A stretch of DNA of 64,000 nt from Agromyces soli (GTDB taxonomy: Bacteria > Actinomycetota > Actinomycetes > Actinomycetales > Microbacteriaceae), in NCBI RefSeq assembly GCF_022811605.1, contig NZ_CP094533.1, forward strand, positions 2,976,001-3,040,000, read 5' to 3'. Positions 46,750 to 56,652 of the stretch are shown here, piece after piece. The notes below the pieces were generated by a model. It ran no database searches. It had not been told where the DNA came from and saw only the letters and a list, made by a program, of their open reading frames with translations. How positions within the stretch are numbered: position 1 is the first letter of the stretch; each line of letters starts with the position of its first letter. The translations under genes were made by a program, and so were the position numbers.

Positions 46750-47673
46750 TCACACCGGGTGCGGCGGCTCCTCGTCGGAGCGGCGGAAGGCCAGGAATTT
46801 CTCGAGCTCGGCGGCGATCTCATCGGCCGTCGGGACCTCGCCGTCCTCGTCGGTCAGCGGAGACCGCAGGCTCGTGCCGGCCATATACGCGTCGTAGCGG
46901 TGCTCGAGCGTCGTCACGAGCTTGGCGAGCTCGCCGTTCTCGGCGACCTGCTCGTCGATGCGGGCCACGAAGTCGCGTCCCTGCTCGCGAAGCACCTCGG
47001 TCGGGAAGATCAGCCCGGTGCCCGCGCTGATCGCCTCGAGCGCCGCGATGGCGGCGGCCGGGTACTCGGTGTCGCCCAGGTAGTGCGGAACCAACAGCAC
47101 GAAGCCGGCGACGGGCAGCTCGCGCTCGTGCAGCCGGTACTCGACGAGGTGCAGCGCGTTCGCGGGGACCTGCGTCGTCGGCCGCCAGACCGACATGGTC
47201 TCGATCAGCTCGCTGCGGTTGCCGCTCACGGTGACACCGATCGGCCGCGTGTGCGGCACCGGCATCGGGATGGCGTTCAGCCAGCTGAAGGAGGCGACCT
47301 GATAGCGCTCGACGAGCTCGAGCACCGCTCGCGAGAAGCGCTCCCACTGGAAATCAGGCTCGAAGCCGGTGAGCAGGAGGAACGGCCGGCCGAGCTCGTC
47401 CTTCGCGAGGTCGAGGGCGAGCCGCGCGGGCCGGTACTCCGTGAGGTGATCGCCGTCGAAGACGATGATCGGGCGGCGCGCCCGGTAGTCGAGCAGCTCG
47501 TCGGCGTCGAACTCGGCGACGACCGTGATGTCGAGGGTCGAGCGCAGGTACTCCGTGGTCTGCGCGACCGCGCCGCCGGCATCGGCGAAGCCGGTGAGCC
47601 CGGCCACGAGCGGGAGGCCGAGCGGAACGTCGACCGCGGGGTTCGGCTCGTACAGGGATCGGGGGTCGCGCAT
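46750..47673 (-). CDS. PAC2-family protein (proteasome assembly chaperone-like)
   Basis: 307 residues. PAC2 fold hallmarks: LPLVAGLTGFADAGGAVAQT at the start, VAEFDADELLDYRARRP, LLLTGFEPDFQW, and later VAGFVLLVPHYLGDTEYPAA. The C-terminal part is an acidic helix. The family is common in actinobacteria with no firm function; a proteasome link is by fold only, and no proteasome gene is in the window. Start ATG 47673 is 6 nt after TAGTCT. Confidence 0.9.
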   Translation of the reverse strand: MRDPRSLYEPNPAVDVPLGLPLVAGLTGFADAGGAVAQTTEYLRSTLDITVVAEFDADELLDYRARRPIIVFDGDHLTEYRPARLALDLAKDELGRPFLLLTGFEPDFQWERFSRAVLELVERYQVASFSWLNAIPMPVPHTRPIGVTVSGNRSELIETMSVWRPTTQVPANALHLVEYRLHERELPVAGFVLLVPHYLGDTEYPAAAIAALEAISAGTGLIFPTEVLREQGRDFVARIDEQVAENGELAKLVTTLEHRYDAYMAGTSLRSPLTDEDGEVPTADEIAAELEKFLAFRRSDEEPPHPV

Positions 47674-47679
47674 GATTCC

Positions 47680-47685
47680 AGACTA
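47680..47685 (-). promoter_or_regulatory. -10 element of leaderless PAC2-gene promoter
   Basis: TAGTCT on the minus strand, 6 nt before ATG 47673. Confidence 0.6.
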
Positions 47686-47755
47686 CTGAGACGCATCGGA
47701 CCAGCCGCCGGCGCGGATGCCTCCCGCGAACGCTCACAGCGAACACCGCCCCGCG

Positions 47756-47761
47756 TAGCAT
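47756..47761 (+). promoter_or_regulatory. -10 element of leaderless pepA promoter
   Basis: TAGCAT ends 7 nt before ATG 47769. Confidence 0.6.
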
Positions 47762-47768
47762 CGATGGC

Positions 47769-49235
47769 ATGCCCACTCCCACGATCTCGCTGTCCTCCTC
47801 CCCTGCCGTCGACGCCGCCGTCGACGTCGTCGTCCTCGCGTCGCGGAGCGATGACGACGGGGTCGCCCTCCTCGCCCCCGCCGGTTTCGAGTGGGCGGAG
47901 GCGCAGCTGCGCGCACTGGCGGCGAAGGGCGCGGCGGACGAGCTCGTCCGGCTCGCCGACCCGGCGGTCGAGGGCCGCGTCGTGGCCGTCGCCGGCACCG
48001 GACCCACGGCCGACGCGGCCGCACTCCGGCTCGCCGCGGGCAGCGCGCTGCGCCAGCTGAGCGAGGTGGAGTCGGTCGCGATCGGCATCCCCGCCGCTTC
48101 CGCGGCCGAGGCCGCGGCGCTCCTCGAAGGTGCTGTCCTCGGCGCGTACCGGTTCAACGAGTACCGCTCGAAGCCCAAGGCGCCCGTCGCCTCGATCACC
48201 CTGCACACCGGCTTCGACGACGAAGAGCTGGGCACCGAGCGGGTGCGCGCGGTCACCGAGGCGGTCGCCTCGACCCGCGACCTCGTGAACCTCTCGCCGT
48301 CCGAGCTGTTCCCCGCGAGCTTCGCCGAGCTCGCGGCCGAGGCGGCGCGCGCGGCCGGCGTCGACGTGCGGGTCTCCGCCGAGGACGAGCTCGAGGCCGG
48401 CGGTTTCGGCGGCATCCTCGGCGTCGGCCAGGGCTCGACCCGCGGGCCCCGGCTCGTCCGTCTCGAGTACGCGCCCGAGGGCGCGACCCGCTCGCTCGCC
48501 CTCGTCGGCAAGGGCATCACCTTCGACTCAGGCGGCCTGAGCCTGAAGCCCATGCAGTCCATGGTGGGCATGAAGGGCGACATGGCCGGGGCCGCCGCCG
48601 TGCTCAACGCGACGATCGCGCTCGCCCGGCTGAACGTGCCGATCCGGGTCACCGCGTGGCTGTGCCTCGCCGAGAACCTGCCGTCGGGCACCGCGATGCG
48701 GCCGAACGACGTGCTGCGCATCCGCGGCGGCAAGACCGTCGAGGTGCTCAACACGGATGCCGAGGGCCGGCTCGTGCTCGCCGACGGCATCGTCGCCGCG
48801 AGCGAGGAGCAGCCCGACGCGATCGTGGACGTGGCCACGCTGACGGGTGCGCAGATGGTCGCGCTCGGCGGACGGATCACCGGTCTGATGGGCGAGGACG
48901 GGCTCGTGGAGCGCGTGCGCGACGCCGCGGCCGCCGTCGACGAGTCGGTCTGGCCGATGCCGCTGCCCGCCCACCTCCTCCCCCTCCTGAAGTCCGACGT
49001 CGCCGATCTCACGAACACCAAGCTCGGCGGCATCGTCCCGGGCATGCTCCTCGCGGGTGTGTTCCTCCAGGAGTTCGTCGGCGAACACGACGGCGCGAAG
49101 ATCCCGTGGGCGCACCTCGACATCGCCGGCCCGGCGGACAACGGCGGCGCGGCCTGGGGATTCACGAGCGGCGGACCGACCGGCATCGCTGTGCGCACCC
49201 TCGTCCGCCTTGGCGAGGAGCTCGCCGCGGGGTAG
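47769..49235 (+). CDS. pepA: Leucyl aminopeptidase (M17)
   Basis: 488 residues. The C-terminal catalytic domain has the two-metal site: VGKGITFDSGGLSLKP (Lys, Asp), MKGDMAGAAAV (Asp), and the family signature NTDAEGRLVLAD (Asp, Glu, Arg). The N-terminal macro-like domain is weakly conserved, as usual. A cytoplasmic enzyme that removes N-terminal residues from peptides. Leaderless start at ATG 47769. Divergent from the PAC2 gene; a hairpin follows its stop. Confidence 0.95.
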   Translation: MPTPTISLSSSPAVDAAVDVVVLASRSDDDGVALLAPAGFEWAEAQLRALAAKGAADELVRLADPAVEGRVVAVAGTGPTADAAALRLAAGSALRQLSEVESVAIGIPAASAAEAAALLEGAVLGAYRFNEYRSKPKAPVASITLHTGFDDEELGTERVRAVTEAVASTRDLVNLSPSELFPASFAELAAEAARAAGVDVRVSAEDELEAGGFGGILGVGQGSTRGPRLVRLEYAPEGATRSLALVGKGITFDSGGLSLKPMQSMVGMKGDMAGAAAVLNATIALARLNVPIRVTAWLCLAENLPSGTAMRPNDVLRIRGGKTVEVLNTDAEGRLVLADGIVAASEEQPDAIVDVATLTGAQMVALGGRITGLMGEDGLVERVRDAAAAVDESVWPMPLPAHLLPLLKSDVADLTNTKLGGIVPGMLLAGVFLQEFVGEHDGAKIPWAHLDIAGPADNGGAAWGFTSGGPTGIAVRTLVRLGEELAAG

Positions 49236-49244
49236 TAAGGTCGA

Positions 49245-49270
49245 ACCGGGGCGAAAACACTCGCCCCGGT
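49245..49270 (+). terminator. Hairpin after pepA
   Basis: Perfect 10-bp stem ACCGGGGCGA / TCGCCCCGGT with a six-base loop, between pepA and lpd. Confidence 0.7.
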
Positions 49271-49337
49271 CACCCGCTCCGGGCACGAACCCGGTGCGGT
49301 CCGTGTCGCAGATCTGATGCGCGAGGGAGATACCGGT

Positions 49338-50711
49338 TTGTCCGAGCAGAACTTTGACATCGTCGTCCTGGGCGGCGGGAGCGCCGGGTACGCGGCGGCC
49401 ATCCGAGCGGTCGAGCTCGGCATGACTGCCGTCGTCATCGAGAAGGACAAGCTCGGTGGCACCTGTCTGCACCGCGGCTGCATCCCGACGAAGGCGCTGC
49501 TCCACGCCGCCGAGGTCGCCGAGTCCGCCAAGGACGCGGCGAAGTACGGCGTCAAGACCGCGTTCGAGGGCATCGACATGCCCGGCGTGACCGCCTACCG
49601 CGAGGGCATCGTCGCGAGCAAGTGGAAGGGCCTGCAGGGCCTTCTGAAGGCGCGCGGCATCCCCGTCGTCGAGGGCGAGGGCCGCCTGGTCTCGCCCAAC
49701 ACCGTCGAGGTCGCCGGCGAGCGCTACGTCGGCAAGAACGTCGTGCTGGCCACCGGCTCGTACTCCCGATCGCTGCCCGGCCTCGAGATCGGCGGCCGCG
49801 TGATCACGAGCGAGCAGGCGCTGCAGCTCGACTTCGTCCCTGGCAAGGTCGCCGTGCTCGGCGGCGGCGTCATCGGCGTCGAGTTCGCGAGCGTCTGGCG
49901 CTCCTTCGGCGCCGAGGTGACCGTCATCGAGGCGCTCCCCCACCTCGTGCCGAACGAGGAGGAGTCGATCTCGAAGCAGCTCGAGCGCGCCTTCAAGAAG
50001 CGCGGCATCGACTACTCGCTCGGCATCCGCTTCCAGAGCGTCACCCAGAACGAGTCGGGCGTCGTCGTGACGCTCGAGAACGGCACCACGATCGAGGCCG
50101 AGCTGCTGCTCGTCGCCGTCGGCCGCGGCCCCTCGACCCAGGGCCTCGGCTTCGAGGAGGTCGGCGTCCAGCTCGACCGCGGCTTCGTGCCCACGAACGA
50201 GCGCCTCCAGACGAACGTGCCCGGCGTCTACGCCATCGGCGACATCGTCCCCGGCCTGCAGCTCGCCCACCGCAGCTACCAGCAGGGCATCTTCGTCGCC
50301 GAGGAGATCGCGGGCCTCAACCCGATCATCGTCGAGGACGTGAACATCCCGAAGATCACGTACTGCGAGCCCGAGGTCGCCTCGGTCGGCTACACCGAGG
50401 CCAAGGCCGCGGAGAAGTTCGGCGCCGAGCAGGTCACGAGCTACGAGTACAACCTCGCCGGCAACGGCAAGAGCAGCATCCTCGGCACGAGCGGCTCGAT
50501 CAAGGTCGTGCAGGTCAAGGAGGGCCCGATCGTCGGCGTCCACATGATCGGCGGCCGCGTCGGCGAGCTCATCGGCGAGGCCCAGCTGGCTGTGAACTGG
50601 GAGGCCTACCCGGAGGACATCGCGCCCTTCATCCACGCCCACCCCACCCAGAACGAAGCGTTCGGCGAGGCCGTGCTGAAGCTCGCCGGCAAGCCGCTGC
50701 ACGCGATCTGA
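49338..50711 (+). CDS. lpd: Dihydrolipoyl dehydrogenase (E3)
   Basis: 457 residues. FAD-binding [13 protein letters not shown], redox disulfide [16 protein letters not shown]-binding [15 protein letters not shown] and the C-terminal His-Glu pair in [13 protein letters not shown]. Re-oxidises the lipoyl group of E2 subunits, here encoded next door (SucB). Start TTG 49338 is chosen because GAGGGA lies 9 nt upstream and the protein then begins [15 protein letters not shown] 49317 is in frame but has no ribosome site. Confidence 0.95.
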   Translation: MSEQNFDIVVLGGGSAGYAAAIRAVELGMTAVVIEKDKLGGTCLHRGCIPTKALLHAAEVAESAKDAAKYGVKTAFEGIDMPGVTAYREGIVASKWKGLQGLLKARGIPVVEGEGRLVSPNTVEVAGERYVGKNVVLATGSYSRSLPGLEIGGRVITSEQALQLDFVPGKVAVLGGGVIGVEFASVWRSFGAEVTVIEALPHLVPNEEESISKQLERAFKKRGIDYSLGIRFQSVTQNESGVVVTLENGTTIEAELLLVAVGRGPSTQGLGFEEVGVQLDRGFVPTNERLQTNVPGVYAIGDIVPGLQLAHRSYQQGIFVAEEIAGLNPIIVEDVNIPKITYCEPEVASVGYTEAKAAEKFGAEQVTSYEYNLAGNGKSSILGTSGSIKVVQVKEGPIVGVHMIGGRVGELIGEAQLAVNWEAYPEDIAPFIHAHPTQNEAFGEAVLKLAGKPLHAI

Positions 50712-50770
50712 CCCACCCGCTCCAAAATCGGACCACACAAGGCGTCCAACGCTGTGAAGGAGACAAGCGA

Positions 50771-52291
50771 ATGAGCCAATCAGTCAGCCTCCCGGCACTC
50801 GGTGAGAGTGTCACGGAGGGGACGGTCACGCGCTGGCTGAAGGCCGTCGGCGACCGCGTGGAGGTGGACGAGCCTCTGCTCGAGGTCTCCACCGACAAGG
50901 TCGACACGGAGATCCCGTCGCCGGTCGCCGGCGTCATCGAGGCGATCCTCGTCCAGGAGGACGAGACCGTCGAGGTCGGCACCGCCCTCGTCACCATCGG
51001 CGACGGCTCGGCCGCCGCCGAGGAGTCCGCGGCCCCGGCCGCCGAGGCTCCCGCGGCTGAAGCGCCCGCTGCTCCGGCTGCCGAGGCTCCGGCGGCTCCG
51101 GCTGCTGAGGCACCCGCGGCCCCGGCCGCTCCGGCCCCCGCCGCCGAGGCGCCTGCCGCACCGGCCCCGGCCGCTCCGGCTGCTGAGGCCCCGGCTGCTG
51201 AGGCGCCTGCCGCACCGGCTCCGGCTGCTCCGGCTCCGGCCGCTGAGGCGCCCGCTGCTCCGGCTCCGGCTCCGGCTGTCGCGCCGGCTCCGGCCGCTGA
51301 GGCGCCCGCTGCTCCGGCTCCTGCTGCACCGGCTCCTGCTCCTGCTGCTGCTCCGGCACCGGCAGCGGCTCCGGCCGCCGGCGGTTCGCACGCGGGCCCC
51401 AGCGGCTACGTGACGCCGATCGTCCGCAAGCTCGCGAGCGAGCAGGGCGTCGACCTCGCCAACGTCACCGGCACCGGCGTCGGCGGCCGCATCCGCAAGC
51501 AGGACGTGCTGCAGGCGCAGGGCGCCCCCGCTGGCGCTGCCGCTGCGCCGGCCCGCACGCCGCTCGAGACCTCGCCGCTGCGCGGCACCACGCAGGCGAT
51601 GACCCGCCTGCGCAAGGTCGTCGCCGAGCGCGCCGTCGTCTCGATGCAGTCGACCGCGCAGCTCACGACGGTGGTCGAGGTGGACGTGACCAAGGTCGCG
51701 AAGCTGCGCGACCGCGTCAAGGGCGAGTTCCTGCAGAAGACCGGCAACAAGCTCTCGTTCCTGCCGTTCTTCGCGATGGCCGCGGCCGAGGCGCTCCGCG
51801 CCTACCCGATCATCAACTCGACCGTCGAGGGCGACTCGATCGTCTACCCGGCGCAGGAGAACATGAGCATCGCGGTCGACACCGAGCGCGGCCTGCTCAC
51901 CCCGGTGGTCCGCGACGCGGGCGAGCTCGACCTCGCCGGCCTGGCCGCGCAGATCGCCGACCTCGCCGAGCGCACGCGCAACAACCAGCTGAAGCCCGAC
52001 GAGCTCTCCGGCGGTACCTTCACGCTGACCAACACGGGTTCGCGCGGCGCGCTGTTCGACACCCCGGTCGTCTTCCTGCCACAGACCGCGATCCTCGGCA
52101 CGGGCACCGTGGTGAAGCGCGCGGTCGTCGTCTCGCAGGACGGCTCGGACGCCATCGCGGTCCGCTCGATGGTGTACCTCGCGCTGTCGTACGACCACCG
52201 CATCATCGACGGCGCCGACGCGGCCCGCTTCCTCACCGCGGTGAAGGAGCGGCTCGAGGAGGGCGCGTTCGAGGCCGACCTCGGCATCTAG
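50771..52291 (+). CDS. sucB: Dihydrolipoamide acyltransferase E2 (2-oxoglutarate dehydrogenase type)
   Basis: 506 residues. One lipoyl domain ([18 protein letters not shown]; the Lys near residue 43 is lipoylated), then a very long Ala/Pro/Glu linker (about 82-205), a peripheral-subunit-binding domain ([20 protein letters not shown]) and the catalytic domain ending [15 protein letters not shown]. The lipoyl group is supplied by LipB and LipA, encoded 2 kb downstream, and re-oxidised by Lpd upstream. The succinyl type is the best guess; actinobacteria often use this E2 in a mixed PDH/ODH complex. Start ATG 50771 with AAGGAG. Confidence 0.93.
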   Translation: MSQSVSLPALGESVTEGTVTRWLKAVGDRVEVDEPLLEVSTDKVDTEIPSPVAGVIEAILVQEDETVEVGTALVTIGDGSAAAEESAAPAAEAPAAEAPAAPAAEAPAAPAAEAPAAPAAPAPAAEAPAAPAPAAPAAEAPAAEAPAAPAPAAPAPAAEAPAAPAPAPAVAPAPAAEAPAAPAPAAPAPAPAAAPAPAAAPAAGGSHAGPSGYVTPIVRKLASEQGVDLANVTGTGVGGRIRKQDVLQAQGAPAGAAAAPARTPLETSPLRGTTQAMTRLRKVVAERAVVSMQSTAQLTTVVEVDVTKVAKLRDRVKGEFLQKTGNKLSFLPFFAMAAAEALRAYPIINSTVEGDSIVYPAQENMSIAVDTERGLLTPVVRDAGELDLAGLAAQIADLAERTRNNQLKPDELSGGTFTLTNTGSRGALFDTPVVFLPQTAILGTGTVVKRAVVVSQDGSDAIAVRSMVYLALSYDHRIIDGADAARFLTAVKERLEEGAFEADLGI

Positions 52292-53994
52292 TCGAAGATC
52301 TCCCGCAGACGCCAACCGGCCTCGCTCCGAATCATGAGGAGCGAGGCCGGTTCGCGTTCGGCGCCCGTGACCGGCACCTCGAGCAGCACCGCGCCGCCCA
52401 TGGTGCCGACGACGACCACGGCATCGAGGTCGTAGGGCACCTGCTCGACCGGGCGCTCGCCCGCCAGCTCCGCCAGATCACTGCGCTCAAGTGCGGATCC
52501 CGGCTGCACGACCTGGCCGAGGCACTGGCGGTCGGCGGCGGCGAGGCAGGAGGCACGATCCGCGAGCAGCTCTGCAGCCGCGGCGACGAGCGCGTCGGGC
52601 TCGTCGAGCGGTGCCGCGTCGGCCTCGAGCGGCTCCGCTCCGGCCTCCGCTCGATCCTCCTCGGGCGTCGACGTGGTGGGAACGGGCGACGGCGCGTCTT
52701 CGGCGGCCCCGAACGGTGAGCCCGGGCCGCGCTCGACGGACTCGCCGCGCTCGGGCGGCACGAGCGTGAGCAGGAGCACGGACGCTGCGGCCGCGACGAG
52801 TGCGCCCACCACGATCGTGCTGCGCCGACGGGCGAGCCGGTCGCCCAGCCAGCTGCGCCAGCGTCCGGTGCGCAGCAGCTCGAGCACGGGCGTCTCGGCG
52901 GCGAGGAGCTCCCCCAGCCCGCCGCTCCGGTCGCCAGCCTCGTCGCGCTCGCGCGCACGCGGCTTCGAACGCACCCGTTCCGCGCTCGCTGAGGTGCTCG
53001 AGGACGGCGGCTCGTGCACCGGCTCGAGCGTGCCGTTCCCGTGCAACGGCGGTCGCCGCACGGGCGCCCTGGCCGGACGGTCTTCGCCCGCGCCGATGAC
53101 CGGGACCGCGGTCGCGACCTGGAACAGCGCGTGCTCCACGTCGAGCGCGAACGACTCGAACGGGCGAGCAGAGAGCCTGGCACGGGCGAGCTCGACGACG
53201 CGCTGCAGCGGCGGCGCGGGGTGCGTCGCCCCGGCGACCAGTTCGACGAGGCCGACGAGTGCCTCGTGCGCCCGCCGTTCGAGCGCGGTCCGTTCGGCCG
53301 AGGCGGGCCCGAGCCGCTGCAGTTGGCCGAGCCCGGTGATTCGGGGACGGCCGGCGGCGTCGAAACGCACGTCGGCCGCCGACAGCTGCGGGTGCGCGAA
53401 CCCGCACCGCGCCAACTCGCGGACCGCGGCCGCGATCGGCGCGAGGACGGTCACCGCCTCGCCCGGCGCGAGGCGTCGTTCATCGAGCAGGTTCGACAGG
53501 CGACGACCGGTGACCGCCTCGACGACGAGGCACACCGTGCGCCCGGAGGTGAAGACGTCGGAGATCGCGGGAAGCGTGCCGCCGCCGAGCGCGTCGAGCG
53601 CCTCCAGCTCGATCGTGACGGTACCCTGATCGACCTGCTCGTCGTAGACCCGGAGCGCCATCGCCTGCTCGACGGGCTCGGGCCCAGCGAGCCCGGCGTC
53701 CGGTGAGGCAGCAAACTCCGGCCGCACGAGGAACACCTGCGCCCGAGCGCCCGCGCCGATGCGCCGGAGCAGGCGGTAGCCGCCGAGGCATCCGCCCGAG
53801 ACGACCGCCTCGCCCGCCGGCGGCTCGCCGCTGGACGCGGCCCACGGCGAGCGAAGCGGCCGAATGCCTGGCTCGGCCGCGAGCGGCGCCGGCGCCGGCG
53901 CCGCTGCGGCGACGGTCGGGCCGCCGCTCCGCCGGTTGCCGGTGCGGCCACGAGCGCGCCGCCCGCGTCGAGTCTGCTGCGTCTGCTGTTCCAT
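52288..53994 (-). CDS. Membrane-anchored pseudokinase-like protein
   Basis: 568 residues. Basic Arg-rich N-terminus (8-22), a degenerate protein-kinase domain (about 70-290), a Ser/Arg linker, one membrane helix (about 394-413) and an outside domain. The glycine loop [13 protein letters not shown] survives, but the ATP-anchoring Lys is Arg115 (MALRVYD), HRD is HPQ (201-203), the catalytic-loop Asn is Asp208 and DFG is absent (ITGLGQ). It should not transfer phosphate. The outside part (Pro/Glu/Asp-rich, then two Cys in [14 protein letters not shown]) could sense something. Layout resembles PknB-type receptor kinases. Convergent with sucB; their stops share CTAG. Confidence 0.8.
   Translation of the reverse strand: MEQQTQQTRRGRRARGRTGNRRSGGPTVAAAAPAPAPLAAEPGIRPLRSPWAASSGEPPAGEAVVSGGCLGGYRLLRRIGAGARAQVFLVRPEFAASPDAGLAGPEPVEQAMALRVYDEQVDQGTVTIELEALDALGGGTLPAISDVFTSGRTVCLVVEAVTGRRLSNLLDERRLAPGEAVTVLAPIAAAVRELARCGFAHPQLSAADVRFDAAGRPRITGLGQLQRLGPASAERTALERRAHEALVGLVELVAGATHPAPPLQRVVELARARLSARPFESFALDVEHALFQVATAVPVIGAGEDRPARAPVRRPPLHGNGTLEPVHEPPSSSTSASAERVRSKPRARERDEAGDRSGGLGELLAAETPVLELLRTGRWRSWLGDRLARRRSTIVVGALVAAAASVLLLTLVPPERGESVERGPGSPFGAAEDAPSPVPTTSTPEEDRAEAGAEPLEADAAPLDEPDALVAAAAELLADRASCLAAADRQCLGQVVQPGSALERSDLAELAGERPVEQVPYDLDAVVVVGTMGGAVLLEVPVTGAEREPASLLMIRSEAGWRLREIFD
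52314..52352. terminator. Hairpin inside the pseudokinase 3' coding end, placed to terminate sucB
   Basis: Perfect 15-bp stem AACCGGCCTCGCTCC / GGAGCGAGGCCGGTT with a nine-base loop, starting 22 nt after the sucB stop but lying within codons of the convergent gene. Confidence 0.75.
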
Positions 53995-54106
53995 CCCCCG
54001 ATGCTCGCCCGACGGATCGCCGCTCGATCGCCGGCGGTCGGCATCGGTGGACGGTGCCGCCGGCGGCGCGCCTGTGGACGAGCTCCCTCGTCGATGATGC
54101 GGTGTC

Positions 54107-54112
54107 TAGACT
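54107..54112 (+). promoter_or_regulatory. -10 element of leaderless lipB-lipA promoter
   Basis: TAGACT ends 7 nt before ATG 54120. Confidence 0.6.
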
Positions 54113-54119
54113 GATCCGT

Positions 54120-54755
54120 ATGCTCGACTCTGTCGTCACGGGGCTAAGCGCCAACTCCGTGCCGTACGAAGAGGGACTCTCCCTCCAGCGCGCCGTCCAT
54201 CAGGCGGTGGTCTCCGGAACCAACCCGGGCACCGTCATCCTCCTCGAACACGAAGCGGTCTACACCGCCGGCAAACGGACGAGTCCCGACGAGCGGCCGG
54301 TCGACGGCACGCCCGTCGTCGACGTCGACCGCGGCGGCAAGATCACCTGGCACGGTCCGGGTCAGCTGGTCGGCTACCCGATCCTGCGGCTGCCGGATCC
54401 CATCGACGTCGTCGGCTACGTCCGACGGCTCGAGGACGTGCTCATCGCCGTCCTCGCCGAGCTCGGCATCGCGGGGCGCCGGGTCGAGGGCCGTTCCGGC
54501 GTCTGGGTCGGCGACGGGGTCGACGAGAAGATCGCCGCCATCGGCATCCGCGTCGCGGACGGGGTGACCATGCACGGCTTCGCCCTCAACTGCTCGAACT
54601 CGCTCGAGCCGTACGAGAAGATCGTCGCGTGCGGCATCCGCGACGCCGGCGTCACGACCATCTCGCGCGTCCTCGGTCGCACGGTGCGCCCGATCGACGT
54701 CGTCGAGCCGGTGCTCCGTCACCTCGAGGCGGCCGAGGCGGCGATCGCCGCGTGA
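54120..54755 (+). CDS. lipB: Lipoyl(octanoyl) transferase
   Basis: 211 residues. Moves octanoate from acyl-carrier protein to the lipoyl domain of E2 and GcvH proteins. Motifs: [14 protein letters not shown], the signature [33 protein letters not shown] (catalytic Lys) and [11 protein letters not shown] with the thioester Cys in IVACGIRD. Leaderless start; the stop overlaps lipA as GTGA. Confidence 0.95.
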   Translation: MLDSVVTGLSANSVPYEEGLSLQRAVHQAVVSGTNPGTVILLEHEAVYTAGKRTSPDERPVDGTPVVDVDRGGKITWHGPGQLVGYPILRLPDPIDVVGYVRRLEDVLIAVLAELGIAGRRVEGRSGVWVGDGVDEKIAAIGIRVADGVTMHGFALNCSNSLEPYEKIVACGIRDAGVTTISRVLGRTVRPIDVVEPVLRHLEAAEAAIAA

Positions 54756-55741
54756 GCGCCGAACCACAGGGGCGCCGTCTGCTGCGCCTCGAAGTCCGCA
54801 ACGCCCAGACGCCGATCGAACGGAAGCCCGAGTGGATCAAGACCCGGGCGAAGATGGGGCCCGAGTACCGCGCGCTGCAATCGCTCGTGAAGAGCGAGGA
54901 GCTGCACACCGTCTGCCAGGAGGCCGGCTGCCCGAACATCTACGAATGCTGGGAGGACCGCGAGGCCACCTTCCTCATCGGCGGCTCGCAGTGCACCAGG
55001 CGCTGCGACTTCTGCCAGATCGACACCGGCAAGCCCGCCGAGTTCGACGCCGACGAACCTCGCCGGGTCGCGGAGTCGGTGGTGCGCATGCAACTGCGCT
55101 ATTCGACCGTCACCGGCGTCGCCCGTGACGACCTCCCCGACGGCGGCGCGTGGCTCTACGCGGAGACGATCCGCCAGATCCACGCGCAGTCCCCCGGCAC
55201 CGGGGTCGAGATCCTCGTACCCGACTTCAACGGGGAGCCGGAGCTGCTGGGGCAGGTCTTCGACGCCCGGCCCGAGGTCTTCGCGCACAACGTCGAGACG
55301 GTGCCGCGCATCTTCAAGCGCATCCGCCCGGCGTTCCGCTACGAGCGCTCGCTCGACGTCCTCGCGCAGGGCCGCGAGGTGGGACTCATCACCAAGTCGA
55401 ATCTGATCCTCGGGATGGGCGAGGAGCGGGCCGAAGTCTCCCAGGCGCTCCGCGACCTGCTGGACGCCGGTACCGACATCATCACGATCACGCAGTACCT
55501 CCGGCCGAGCCCGAGGCATCTGCCCGTGGCCAGGTGGGTGCGGCCCGAGGAGTTCCTCGAACTGAAGGCGGAAGCCGAGGAGCTCGGCTACCTCGGGGTG
55601 CTCGCCGGCCCGCTGGTGCGCTCCTCGTACCGCGCGGGACGCCTGTGGGCCCAGTCGATGCTGGCGAAGGGGCGCGAGCTCCCGCCGGGGCTCGCCCACC
55701 TCGCCGACGCGGAGCTCGGCTTCGCCCAGGCGGTCGGCTGA
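54752..55741 (+). CDS. lipA: Lipoyl synthase (radical SAM)
   Basis: 329 residues. Inserts two sulfurs into protein-bound octanoyl. Auxiliary 4Fe-4S cysteines in [15 protein letters not shown], radical SAM cysteines in [12 protein letters not shown], and the C-terminal RSSYRAG with the conserved serine ligand. Start GTG 54752 overlaps lipB as GTGA, so the two are translationally coupled. Cluster supply may involve the A-type carrier encoded at 34 kb. Confidence 0.96.
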   Translation: MSAEPQGRRLLRLEVRNAQTPIERKPEWIKTRAKMGPEYRALQSLVKSEELHTVCQEAGCPNIYECWEDREATFLIGGSQCTRRCDFCQIDTGKPAEFDADEPRRVAESVVRMQLRYSTVTGVARDDLPDGGAWLYAETIRQIHAQSPGTGVEILVPDFNGEPELLGQVFDARPEVFAHNVETVPRIFKRIRPAFRYERSLDVLAQGREVGLITKSNLILGMGEERAEVSQALRDLLDAGTDIITITQYLRPSPRHLPVARWVRPEEFLELKAEAEELGYLGVLAGPLVRSSYRAGRLWAQSMLAKGRELPPGLAHLADAELGFAQAVG

Positions 55742-55757
55742 GCCCGGCCGCCCCGGT

Positions 55758-55778
55758 CCCGCCGCCCGGTTCGGCGGG
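55758..55778 (+). terminator. Short hairpin after lipA
   Basis: CCCGCCG-N7-CGGCGGG, 17 nt after the stop codon. Confidence 0.5.
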
Positions 55779-55826
55779 GGTCGCACGCGGGCCGCGAACG
55801 CGGTCCGCAGCGGCCCCCGCCGCCGG

Positions 55827-55832
55827 TATCCT
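55827..55832 (+). promoter_or_regulatory. -10 element of leaderless DUF4191 promoter
   Basis: TATCCT ends 6 nt before ATG 55839. Confidence 0.6.
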
Positions 55833-55838
55833 TGACGC

Positions 55839-56552
55839 ATGGCACGCACCAAGGACTCCGCGTCCTCCCCCAAGGAGCCCGGCCGTCTGAAGCAGATGTG
55901 GCAGGTCTTCCAGATGACCCGCCGCTACGACTCGACCGCGCAGTGGCTCATGCTCCTCGGCTTCCTCGCCCCGATCGCGGTGACGCTCGGACTCGCGCTG
56001 TGGCTCAGCGAGGGCAACGGCTTCACCATCGCGCTCTGGGTCGTCGCGGGCGTGCTCGCCGGCCTCCTGATCGCCATGATCATCCTCGGCCGTCGCGCCG
56101 AGCGTGCGGCGTACTCGCAGATCGACGGTCAGCCGGGTGCGGTCGGCGCCGTGCTGCGCAGCGGTCTGCGCGGCGGCTGGGTCGGCAATGAGATGCCGGT
56201 CGCCGTGAACGGCCGCACGCAGGACGCCGTCTACCGCGCCGTCGGTCGCGGCGGTGTCGTGCTGATCAGCGAGGGCCCCGCCAGCCGCACCCAGCGCATG
56301 CTCGACGACGAGCAGCGCAAGGTCGCGCGGGTGCTGCCGACGGTCGACGTCACGCTCATCTCCGTCGGGCACGAGGACGGCGACGTCGAGCTGCACCGCC
56401 TCGCGGCGACGCTGCGCAAGCTCAAGAAGACGCTCACCAAGCCCGAGGTCATGGCGGTGTCGAACCGGTTGAACTCGCTGCAGAGCTCGCTGCCGATCCC
56501 GAAGGGCATCGACCCGCTGAAGGTGCGTCCGCAGCGCGGCAAGCTCCGCTGA
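55839..56552 (+). CDS. DUF4191 membrane protein
   Basis: 237 residues. Basic N-terminus, PGRLKQMWQVFQMTRRYD, two membrane helices (WLMLLGFLAPIAVTLGLALWL and IALWVVAGVLAGLLIAMIILG), then a cytoplasmic part starting RRAERAAYSQIDGQPGAVGA. DUF4191 is typically found directly after lipA in actinobacteria, as here; its function is unknown and a role near lipoylation is only suggested by gene order. Confidence 0.92.
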   Translation: MARTKDSASSPKEPGRLKQMWQVFQMTRRYDSTAQWLMLLGFLAPIAVTLGLALWLSEGNGFTIALWVVAGVLAGLLIAMIILGRRAERAAYSQIDGQPGAVGAVLRSGLRGGWVGNEMPVAVNGRTQDAVYRAVGRGGVVLISEGPASRTQRMLDDEQRKVARVLPTVDVTLISVGHEDGDVELHRLAATLRKLKKTLTKPEVMAVSNRLNSLQSSLPIPKGIDPLKVRPQRGKLR

Positions 56553-56572
56553 CTCCAGGGTCCCGATGACGT

Positions 56573-56608
56573 GAACGGGGCGGTCTCCTGCAGGAGACCG
56601 CCCCGTTC
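56573..56608. terminator. Bidirectional hairpin between DUF4191 and RDD genes
   Basis: Perfect 16-bp stem (56573-56588 with 56593-56608, GAACGGGGCGGTCTCC) with a TGCA loop; on the plus strand followed by TGTTGT. Confidence 0.88.
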
Positions 56609-56652
56609 TGTTGTGCGAGGGTCGCGTCTGTCGTCGCGCGCGGATGCCTCGT

